Shown: positions 48,051 through 58,068 of the stretch, piece after piece | Layout: every line of letters starts with the position of its first letter | Position numbering within the stretch: position 1 is the first letter of the stretch | From: Dermanyssus gallinae | Lineage: Eukaryota; Arthropoda; Arachnida; Mesostigmata; Dermanyssidae | Direction of reading: 5' to 3' | Assembly (NCBI GenBank): GCA_003439945.1 | Contig: QVRM01002033.1 | Span: 1 to 64,000, forward strand | Length of the DNA stretch: 64,000 bases | The notes under the pieces: generated by a model | Seen by the model: the letters and a program-made list of their open reading frames with translations, nothing else | What the model was told of the DNA's origin: nothing | The model's database searches: none | Position numbers and translations under genes: made by a program

Positions 48051-48440
48051 TTAATCGAAACACTGAGTTAACCGATTGTAGTTAATAAAAAAATACTTTC
48101 GATTGTTAGCCACGACCTTCTTCTGTATCTTTTCGTCACATGCAACAATTCGATCCAATAACGGACACTCATTGTGTCTGGCAAACCATGAAAAGCATTT
48201 TGTTAGACGCTCCATTTTGTCGCGCTCGCATGAGTCATAAGGTAGCAATTGTTTCATTGTTTCACAATTTTGCGCGTCCGGTTTTTTTTCGAGCATAATA
48301 GGCCTTTCAGAAAAGGGCTCATCCAGAAGGCTTAAGTCTTTGCTGAAAACGTTGTCCTAGGCGAATACGCTCCAAATATTTCGCACAGTTTTCGCAGCAG
48401 TAAGGCTTTTTTTGAACTCATACAAAATAGAGCTGCCCGT
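48051..48440 (-). pseudogene. Mariner-family transposase relic, internally deleted and truncated
   Basis: A minus-strand frame from 48431 carries the N-terminal mariner signature SILYEFKKSLTAAKTVRNIW (first helix-turn-helix), then one TAG stop (48357-48359). In the same frame follow SLLDEPFSERP (linker, usual form DEPRSGRP), ERDKMERLTKC, ARHNE, and LLDRIVACDEK with the first catalytic Asp region (usual form FLDRIVTCDEKW). Between the RP linker and CDEK only about 56 residues remain. That is shorter than the family norm, and the second helix-turn-helix is missing. After DEK the similarity ends, so the rest of the catalytic triad is lost. A frameshift just upstream of 48431 is likely. The protein cannot be active. 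Confidence 0.8.
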
Positions 48441-49100
48441 AACTGCAATATTTCGCTGTGCATATCGACAGAATTAATCTAGCAGAAACAACAGATGAGA
48501 TACATTTACGAAGCTCTCTCGAAGATGCTACGGTCTTTTACGCTCACAAAGGTATGGGTTTTGTAAATACAGCATAATTTTCAGTTGCAAGTTGTTGTTG
48601 TCGTTATCGTCGTCGTTTGTTGTTGTTACTCTTGTAGTATTGTCGTTGGCTAACTTGACCGATAAGCTCATGACAATTGTGTACAGCGTACAGCAGCAGC
48701 AGCAGCAGTATTGCAGGTAGGTAAGCATAGACATATAGACATGTTGGAGGCTGATTTCGTCTGTCCGCGACCGGTTCGTTCACATTGTGCCTAGCGGGGG
48801 GCTGTGTCGGGTGGGCCGGCATGGGCGGCATTTCCTTCGCGCTGGATCTGTTCGGGCCGGACGGCGAACGACGACGACAGGTGCAGAGGGTCACGCAATG
48901 ACCTGTTCGTTGCCCCATCCGTCGTCCGTTCTTTTCCGTGCCCGGATTCCTTTTTGCTGGCCATCAGCGGTCGTCCACAGTGGATCGTTTCCCGTCGCTT
49001 ACCATCATTGTCGTTGACGACGTTGTTGCCTGCAGTCCATGTATTCGACTTCGTTCGAAGCTCTGATCCTTTAGTGCAAGAGCTTTTTGCCTCTTCTGCT
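48441..49100. other. No gene seen
   Basis: Unique DNA with a GTT run at 48592-48630 and a CAG run at 48692-48708. Confidence 0.5.
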
Positions 49101-49800
49101 GTTGCTGCTGATCAGATGCCGTTGCCGTCTCCTCTCTGCATTCTGTTCGCCTTCCCTACCACTAGTGCACTCTGGATCGTATTTGTCGTCCGGCGTATTT
49201 GTCTTCTCTTCTTCGCCTCATTGTGATTTTCTTCTTGTTGCCTCATTGTGATTCTCTCCTCGCGTCTTGTTGCTCATTGCTTTTTCCGTAACGCCTTTTT
49301 GTTGTTTTGTTCTTTAAACTTGTGTTCCCACTTCATCTTCGGCATCCTCCTCTGAGCTATTTTCTCTCTCTGTTGTCCTGGTTCTAGTTTTTCTTCTACA
49401 ACTCATTTCCCCTTGTTATTGTCCTGCCCCGTTCTTCTGCCCCGTTCTTCTGTATCGTTTCCCGTGTTGTTCCATTGTTCCGATTCCTACTCTTTTCTGT
49501 GCTATGCTTTTTCTCTTGTTGTCCCGTTTCTTGTTTTTTTTTCTTCCGTTCTTTTTCTCTGGTTATCTCCTGTTTCGATCGGCGTCTCTTGTTCTTCGGC
49601 GTCTTCTGTTCTTCCGCACCACTGTTTCCTCGCTCTACCTGTTATTTAGCCTCTGCTGTCCATCCCTCCTCTTGGCTTCGACCGATATCGATCAATCGCT
49701 GGTCGAAGCCCTTTACCTCTGCGGCGCCTTCTTCCTCTTTCTCTGCGTATTTCTCTCTTTGCTGCTGCTGTTTCTTCTGCTTTTACTTTGCCTTTGCTTA
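49101..49800 (+). repeat. Pyrimidine-rich tract, about 700 bp
   Basis: The plus strand is dominated by T and C, with many TTCT/CTCT/GTT runs. It contains small tandem copies: gcctcattgtgatt at about 49215 and 49240, and tgccccgttcttc at about 49425 and 49438. Frames of up to 140 codons across it are Leu/Phe/Ser-rich artefacts. Confidence 0.7.
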
Positions 49801-51232
49801 ATAATAATAATAATGATAAGACGAGTGCCGATGATGTTCACTATATTTGGCTTCATCGTCATGTAAGCGCCCTCGCTGCTGTCCTGGGCGATGAAGAAAG
49901 GCTGAGCACATTCCTTGTGCGTCGGCTGACCCACACGGCGCCGGCAGCAACAGCAGCAGCAGCACCAACGGCTAACTCTGTATCGCATCACATCGACGCT
50001 ACTGAACAGCGACTAAACTAATAATCATAAGAATGAGGGATATCGCAAAACGTACGCGCGTAGGACATTACGCGCGATCGAAACGAAGAGAAGTTTCTGC
50101 TGCAGATGATGCCATTGGCTGCTTGTCGACAGAATCCGCTCACACGAAATTAACTGGTAACAGTAAGCACGTTCATTCATCTATAATAATAATAATAATA
50201 GCTGAAACAACGCTTATACCCCGACGCGGATGACGACAAAAATATGGCTACCGCTGTCGCTACCAGTCGCACGGATACGGGGCCCCCCATCGAGGCAGCC
50301 GGTCGATCTGTTGCGCCCATTCTCGCTTCGGGCTGTAAAACTGCGAGGCCGAGATTACCTACCTAGTCGAGGCACGAGGGAAAGAAGACGATGCTAACAG
50401 TATGTACACTATCGCTCACGCCGTGTCTAGGCATGAACCTCATTGTGTGTGTATACTGCACATAACGTTTGCAAACTTTCGTCTAAAGCGTGAAGACAAA
50501 AGTAAACTCCGAAATCACTTCAAGAAAGTAAAACGACAAAACGGCATCACGGGGCTGGCGATCGAAGTCGGATGCACGACGAATGCAACTTCATGCAAAC
50601 CGTCATTCGATCTTGTTTGCACTCGGCAGGCACACCACTCCGGGCCTCGACCGGGTCCAACCTACTACAAGGTATGATGATCACACACGTCGCATCTCTT
50701 TCAAATAGACCCGTTCTTTTTAACTTCGGTCGACTATACGTTGCCTATCGTTTAGATGCAAAAACATGAAGGCATGTGAATCATATATATATATATATAT
50801 ATATCAATGACTGGGTGTGCCCTCCATCGTTGTGTTTGCTCTTCGCAAGTGAGCACTCAGTAGGAGCCAGCGCCCGTAGAACTCAGGTGCCTATCAAAAC
50901 GGCTGGCTCAACGATCTAAGGATAATAATTGAAGCGCTCCTTGAAACCCTTGGGAACCAAGTAGGTTGTCATCTTTGCCCCACTCTCCACGCGAGCCCAC
51001 CGAGGTCTCTGTCTCTGTTCTCTGCACCACGAAGACTACTGAGGCAGCCACGACATTAGCCAGCAGAGAGAGGGCACTGCCCCGAATTCTGGCTTTTTTC
51101 GGAACAAACCAACGTTTGGCCGACAAACGATGTTTCATTCGTACTGCTCAGGGTTATACTAAACAGAGAAAAAAAAACGCGGAAAGGGCACGTTTGTGTT
51201 CAAATGAACTAGCACGCAAATCCTATATGCTG
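49801..51232. other. No gene seen; short (AAT)n and (TA)n runs
   Basis: AAT runs at 49800-49815 and 50182-50200, a CAG run at 49948-49964 and a TA array at 50783-50804. A frame at 50402-50677 is mixed in composition, with no known domain. Confidence 0.5.
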
Positions 51233-51329
51233 GACATGTGTATCTAAGAAAATATGACCCCGTCTGCAGCCGGTGCTGGCCATATCTCCAACTCAAATCA
51301 GAGACAAGGAACGAGTATACCGAGAAGAT

Positions 51330-51377
<48 letters not shown>

Positions 51378-51452
51378 TGTGTATTTAAGAGTATATGTCC
51401 CTGTCTGCAGCCGACGGTGGGCATATCTCCCCCAACTCAAATTCTAGACGAA
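51233..51452 (+). repeat. Direct duplication (about 75 bp) flanking (AT)n
   Basis: The block at 51233-51304 and the block at 51373-51452 share gtgtat-taaga, atatg-ccc-gtctgcagccg, catatctcc and aactcaaat. An (AT)21 array (51333-51374) and 30 bp of other DNA lie between. The copies differ by several substitutions and small indels, so the duplication is not recent. Confidence 0.82.
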
Positions 51453-53099
51453 AAGGGAAGGGCGTACCCCAGAAGAAGACCAGCACCACCACCACTACCA
51501 CTGCTTAACCGTCATCGTCCCCCCCCCCGCCAAGATTTAATCTTAATCTTTTCAATTTTAATTCTCGAACCCTGCAACGACCCTACGTCTTTCCCTATGG
51601 CTGTTCATGCTCGCAGCGGTGTGCTGATGCTGCCGCCACGCCATTTTGTTGACACATGTCTTGTGCGAGCCTGTCGACTGTCGCACGTTGACGACGTTCG
51701 CCGACGCGGAAATATAATCCCCTGTTACTACGAATATTTCACGTACTACTCGCAGTTAGTTAACTACCACTACGATAACTGCCATAACTGTGATTGCTTG
51801 CCTACGTGTAGGGATTACAGGGGGGGCTACATCATCATCATCATCACCATCATGACCGTCATCATCATCGCCATGATTTAGTGGCGCCAAGTGGGACTCC
51901 CAGCAGGACTGTGCCAGCCAGTCTGAGAGCCAGGAGAGAGGCCGCCGACCCAGTGAGATCAGAAGGATCAGTAGGAAGGAGACTAGCGGCGGTTAAGGTA
52001 GCGAGTAGAACTGCGTGCGCCTGGCACCACCAACCGATGAGCGTAGAGCGTGTATGTCTGTCTATCTATATGCCCAACCGAATCTCCCAGCACCGAAACG
52101 AACGTCGGGCCGATGAGGACATCCGATGTGACACGGACAGTGGGACACGGGCCACCGCGTGCGACCGTGACACATCACCGCCTCAGCAAGACTTGAGCAA
52201 ATCTTGAAAACGCGCCTTCTGTGCAAAAGTGCAACCCCCCCCCCCTCCCCCCGACAGCCCTTCGACTTCATCTCCCCCGCCCCGCTCCCAGTCTTCCATC
52301 CTCTTCTTTGTTTCTTTCTTCTTTGCCTCTGGTCTCGCTCGTTCTGCAAATTTACCTTGATTGTTGTTATTGTTGTTATTGATCTCGATTGTTGTTATTG
52401 TTGTTGTTATTGATCTCGATTGTTGTTATTGTTGTTGTTGTTGTGGCCACCCCTCTCGTTTGTCATCGATGCCAATCAGCTATTGTGGTAGCTTAAGTGG
52501 GCCAAGCGGGTGCAGTATGCTCCCGGTGATAGGCCGATCATCTTCCACTCCCACCCAAGCGCACACAAAGGCTTGTTGGTCCTATTTCGGCTAGACAAGT
52601 AGGCATTAACGTTATTATTACCATCATCGTAATCACCGTCATCATCATCAACCCGATTATCTGCCTTAGCGACCCGATTACCTCCAGCAGTTGTCTGCAG
52701 TTGCCACAGCGGCAGGACTGGCTCCCAGCTGCAGCAGCAGCAGGGTTGCGGCTAGCATCGTGCATCGGACACCGCTCAAGCGGCTGACAAGGTAAACGAA
52801 CGACCAAAAAACGAACTGTATGGAAATCAGACACCCAGCCGATCTAGTAGTCAGCGATCAAGCAGCCAACCCTCAGGTTAGATAGATCTTCCACTTCACA
52901 ACGACGGCGACGACGACGACACCACAAGACGACCCGGTGTCAGTCGTGTGGCAGGGCTGTGAGGTTGTTGTGCAACGATTCCCGTCGAGACCCGACCGCC
53001 GTCACACGAAGGGAAAAGAACCCCTTGATCTAGCTTCCGTCCAGCTAAACTCAGTCGGCGATCAAGGTTGCAGAGCGGCAAGCTCGAAAACGTACAGCA
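51453..53099. other. No gene seen; C-tracts and trinucleotides
   Basis: C10 at 51519-51528 and C11 at 52235-52245. ATC run at 51832-51875 and GTTATT runs at 52361-52443, including the repeated phrase gatctcgattgttgttattg. Confidence 0.55.
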
Positions 53100-53175
53100 C
53101 CACGACGACGACGACAACAGCAGTAGCAACAATAACAACAATAACAACAACAACAACAAAAACAATAACAATCAA
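53100..53175 (+). repeat. (CAA)n/(GAC)n tract
   Basis: GAC repeats passing into AAC/AAT repeats. Confidence 0.88.
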
Positions 53176-53802
53176 GAGCAAAGCAATCAGGCCAGTAAGT
53201 CAAGAAGTGGCAGCAGCAGCAGAAATCTGACTCGCCACTATAGGTTATAGCCCGACAACGACGGTTAGAGCGAACCCACCTGCTCGCGGCACCGTATTGC
53301 CAACTGACTGGATTGGCATGCAGTAACAGTGCGTGTCTAGCACTAGAATATATGATCTTTCACTCAGCCAGGAATCTGGCTCGATGTATAAATATCCTTC
53401 ATCTCATAAGAAAATGCCTACGAGCATTTCCTGCATATATATATATATATATGAGATTTTCTTAAGGATTTTTTATCAGCTGAATGAATACTCACTACCG
53501 ATCCCTAGTATACTCCACACCTCTACATTAGGCCATATAAATAAAACTTCACGTACATTCTGCCTTTTTACTAGCAATGACCAGAATCTAGTTTCCTGTA
53601 TCTTGCATGTACTGGGCGATAGCATTTCGAACAAAGTACTTGGCCAAACGAACAGCCTAGGAGAAGCTACAACTCAACTGGATCCTTTATTCTTGTTGTG
53701 ACTTCTTCCAATGGCTTCAGTCATATACAAACATCACTGTAAAATGGTACTTTATACACTTTCTTACGTTCAATTTTCATACGCAAGACTTTAGGACGTA
53801 AA

Positions 53803-53844
<42 letters not shown>

Positions 53845-55247
53845 TTAGCCATTAAACTATGTCGGTATTCAATGCATCATCGTAATCCTAATATTGAATA
53901 ATAAATAGTAAATGTTATATGCACGCTCACATGAACCAATTACCTTCTCGCATCCTCATTGTACCAATATACAAGCGCTGAAAACCGGAGCTGAGCTCAT
54001 AGCGTTCGTGAATAACTGGCTCACGTTTATTATGTGGAACAATAATCCTCTCGGCCTCCAAGACGTCGTTGCTGTTGCTTATATTCTGTATATCATTATA
54101 ATCTGTAGGCGTACTAATATACTGCACGCATAAAAATACAAACTGTCGTACCGAGAGAAACAAGATTATGCAGCATCAGACGCGCATGTTTCATTTTTCG
54201 CCCGAAAATTCGCCTGTAAAGAATGTCGAGCCTGTGCGAGGCGTAAAACGTGTGCCTCTCTCACCAAAACTTAAACGATACAATTTAGGAAGTGGGCGGA
54301 TCTTTGAAATTCACATCTCTCAAACTTCCATAGGCGGAGAGGAATTAAACTGGAGGAACATGACGATAACTAGGCTTTCTCTTCTAAGCAATCAGCCTGT
54401 GCTTCTGCTTTTAACTGTCTTTCCAACAAAAAAACGTAGTAACGTAGGTTATAATGAGACGTTACGTGATAATAAGTTATGATAAGTTACGTAATACGCT
54501 ATACATAAGATAGATCATTAATCATTATTTAATGATGACTGGGATCTAGACTTAGTAGACTCCAGTAGTATATGGACAGCCTAATGATCTACCTATCCAT
54601 GGTCTGTTTTCAATCGATAGTGTTGTTAAAGAACAGACGCACTAACTTTGAAAACAGTTGCACGGAGCGCTGCCTTGTTCTGTACGCATTCGAAGAAAAA
54701 CTTCCACCTGCCTGTCGGCGATGTTTGAAAATGTTGAAATGAACGATTAACACATATGCATTCAATTTTGTGGAACAATAACATAATTCAATGTGCGGAA
54801 GTGATGCGAATGTGGCAAAATCAAGCCGTTTTTTTCGCTCGATCACTGCGATATCACCACCCTGCTCACCTGTGACTCACTGCCGTTATCTGTGACTTAT
54901 TTTTGTTTCGAATAGATTAAAAGAAGCTGACGAGGTGACATTAGACAAGATAGGCGGAAGGTGCTTAAGGCTCTACCGAACACTAAATTTGGAAACGTTT
55001 CGATTATTGGAAAAAAAATGGCACATGACGGTTTTATCCGGCACACACTGTATGAATTGTTGCTCAAATGTTATTGATTGAATATAGACTTACCAAGTTT
55101 TGAGATTGCAGGATGTTTTAGAGCGGAATAGTATTCCAACAAAATATAATTACTACTATTTCAACCATATCAATCTATTTTTAAAAACAAGCTCATGTTT
55201 TTACTATATGAAGACATTTTCATAATCCTCCATAGAGCATAACCCAC

Positions 55248-55250
<3 letters not shown>
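53176..55250. other. No gene seen; TA arrays at 53433-53452 and 53806-53841
   Basis: AT-rich, low-repeat unique DNA. Frames at 53333-53701 and 54168-54482 have fairly balanced composition but no recognisable domain and no supported splice sites. Confidence 0.45.
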
Positions 55251-55286
<36 letters not shown>

Positions 55287-55354
55287 TATCTTCTCTATAG
55301 AACTTTATATATTTATTATTTAATGTTATGGGTAAAAGGAAATGTGAATAGCAA

Positions 55355-55380
<26 letters not shown>
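55251..55380. repeat. Two (TA)n arrays around 65 bp
   Basis: TA repeats at 55251-55289 and 55355-55380. Confidence 0.93.
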
Positions 55381-55385
<5 letters not shown>

Positions 55386-57397
55386 TGGGTATAATTTCGA
55401 GATACCCCACCTAGGCCGTTAAACTACGTGTACCTTTCGCTCACAATTGGCCAAAATAAATCAAACATTTTTCGATCGCAATGTTGTATAGCCTTCTTTT
55501 TGTCGCCGTCGCGTCACGTTCTTCCTCGCTCGAGCTACTAACACATTTCTTCTTCGTTGTATACATTTCTTGTTCGTCGTCGTAGTCGTCTAGAAATCCT
55601 TCAATTGTTGAGGGGCGGTTGGTTGCACGTCCGCCAGTTGAGTCGAGCGATGAGCGCCTTCAATTGTGCGTCTCGTCTTTACTTCCCTGTCTTTCGCCAC
55701 TTGTTGTAGGTTTTTTCTCTCTCGCTTTCCCTCTCTCGATCGATCGCTTTGAACCTTCTCCCGCTGCCCCGCTGCTCCCCACCTCGATGGGCGCTCAGCA
55801 ATTCTGGCCGGACCCAGTAGTCGTTGAGCTCTCGTAATCGTCGCCACAGTCTCTGCGTTGTCATCGTTGGCTGGTGAACTTCAACAACGGCGAGGTTGTT
55901 CCCGTTTCGGCTGCTGCTGCTGCTGCTGCTGCCGCTGTTCATCGAGGGCGAAGCATTCCGACGAGGCCGCCCGTTGTAGAACCCGTCGTCGCTGTCGCCC
56001 CAATCCGCGACAGGTGGAGGACAAGACAGGACAGCGAATAGCGAGCGTTCACTCGATACGAGGAATGATCGGACGGATGGCTGACTGACTGTCCAATCAG
56101 TTTGACCGCTTCTCTGCACCTCACCCGCAGCTCGTTTCGAGGCAACAACAACAACAACAACTACAGCAACAACAACAATAACAACGCCAACAACCACAAC
56201 TACAGCAACAATAACGCTTCCACCTTGAGTGAGCGAGAGCAAACGCCTCATACCATACGCTCACCATTGTGCGATTGGATACCCAAGCCCTAACTCCAAA
56301 CCTAAATAGTCTGCAGCAGAAACAGGATCGACGACGATAACAACAGCAGCAACAACAACAACAACAATGCCGTAGTGACGACGACGACAATGAAAACAAC
56401 AAGAACAGCAACAACCACGACAACGACTGCACATATGGTATGTATGCGCTGGACGCTGCAACCTCCAGCCAGCCAACGGTGACGGGGCGATGTGAAGTTT
56501 GCCCGTCGGCCAGAGAAGGCCGAAAAAAAAAACGACCGAGGAGGGCGAAGACAAAAACGAGCTAGTAAGCTAAAGTATGCCTATGGTATGGTATCGCGGC
56601 CATAGGAGCAGCGACGCAGGCGACCAGCAGGCCAGCAAGCAGAGCACACAGAAGCTGGGGCGAAGGATTCCAGCGAGCACAACAATCACGACCTCGACGA
56701 GGCGACGACGACGATGATGACGAAGCTGATCGTACACGAACGATATTTGGTGGTGCTGCTGCTGCTGCTTCTGCTGATGATGATGGTGATCATGATTATG
56801 ATGACGGAGGTGGTGGGTGATGATGACTCAAAGCTTAGGTAGGTAGGTCGGTCGGTGTTGTTGTCAATGTGCAGCATACATGGCTATACGCAAAGACGCA
56901 TACAGAGCATAGACCCCCTTCCCATAGGCAGACGCAACAATGCAGGACGCAACACATAGGCCTCTACCGCAGTCGCCATCGCCGTTGTGTACGATGCGTC
57001 AAATCTCCTTGCTGTTGTTGTTGTCGTCGTCGTCGTCGTTGTTGCTGCGCTTGATGCACTTAGCCGCGACCGATATGCACCGTGAAGTAGATAAAAGACA
57101 TGAAAAAAAAGCCAGGAAACTCAAGGAAGAGAACTACTAGAAGAGATCGACCAAGAGTGGTGCGGTCATGATGGTGGTTGAGGGGGGCGGATCGGGGGAA
57201 CAGGGCGAATCAGGGGGGAAGGGGTGGGGGGCATTTCGCTTTCGGAAGCTAGCCGAAGACGAGCAGCAGGATGATGGTGCTGATACCTGCTGTTGTCTGC
57301 TGTTGTCGTCGTCACCGGAGTAAATACAACAGCCAAAACAAGTGGCAGACGAATTCATCGAACCGATTGTGTGCTGCCGAATATCGATCGACTACAT
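55381..57397. other. No gene seen; dense trinucleotide tracts
   Basis: GCT run at 55911-55933, CAA tracts at about 56142-56214 and 56337-56420, GAT/GCT at 56700-56780 and GTT/GTC at 57008-57045. The frames are low-complexity. Confidence 0.55.
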
Positions 57398-57455
57398 ACG
57401 ACGATAATGAAGCATACCTGCTACTATGCTCGCAGGTATGCTTTATCATCGTACG
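57398..57455. repeat. Strong hairpin, arms of about 24 nt
   Basis: The left arm (57398-57421, ending gaagcatacctgc) pairs with the right arm (57432-57455, starting gcaggtatgcttt) around a 10-nt loop, with one bulge and few mismatches. Beyond it lies a TA array. The size is in the range of a microRNA precursor, but no expression evidence exists. Confidence 0.75.
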
Positions 57456-57476
57456 ATATCCGAACTCATATCGCAC

Positions 57477-57496
57477 GATATATATATATATATTTT

Positions 57497-57550
<54 letters not shown>
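57477..57550. repeat. (TA)n microsatellite with a T9 interruption
   Basis: TA repeat split by a run of T near 57493-57501. The right part is about 48 bp. Confidence 0.95.
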
Positions 57551-57553
<3 letters not shown>

Positions 57554-57655
57554 CGATTACATTAATACCCCCGATAAACCCCACCTCAACATGCAACATA
57601 TGTCTATCACACCGGGTAGGGCGGTAAACAACAAATACCAACAGTCTCTGAACAA

Positions 57656-57772
57656 CAGCAGCAGCAACAACAACAACAACAGGAACAGCAATAACAACAG
57701 CAAAAACAACACCGACAACATTGGCAATCTTAACAACAACAACATCATCATCAACAACACAAACAACAACAG
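57656..57772 (+). repeat. (AAC)n tract
   Basis: AAC/AAT/CAG repeats giving Asn-rich frames on the plus strand and Leu/Val-rich frames on the minus strand. Confidence 0.9.
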
Positions 57773-57943
57773 CGACGTGCAAGAGAAAATAATTGGCCAC
57801 CGTTACTGAGGACACAGTCACACTGAAAATCGATCCATAGATAGATAAACTGCAACAAAGGTCAACAACCAACGAACGACTGCTTCGTTGCCAAGATAGA
57901 GTGTAGAATCGTCTAATTCGTATGCATAGATCGATATATGGGT

Positions 57944-58022
57944 CCCCACACTACCGGCCCACACTTGCAGGACAATCCTGCCGTGGTGCCCGCGTGTGCA
58001 ATCCGCATTTCCCAGTTAGTCC

Positions 58023-58053
<31 letters not shown>
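57944..58053 (+). mobile_element. Poly(A)-tailed retroposon of a short structured sequence
   Basis: About 83 bp of non-repetitive sequence ends in a run of 27 A (58027-58053). The 15-bp direct repeat gatcgatatatgggt brackets it at 57929-57943 and 58054-58068, extendable by one A. These are the hallmarks of target-primed reverse transcription of a polyadenylated RNA. The insert folds well: ggc-ccac pairs with gtgg-t-gcc, and inside it gcagga pairs with tcctgc around a caa loop. There is no AATAAA in the last 30 bases before the A run. The source could be a small structured RNA, a SINE or a truncated mRNA or LINE. I do not recognise it. Confidence 0.85.
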
Positions 58054-58068
58054 GATCGATATATGGGT

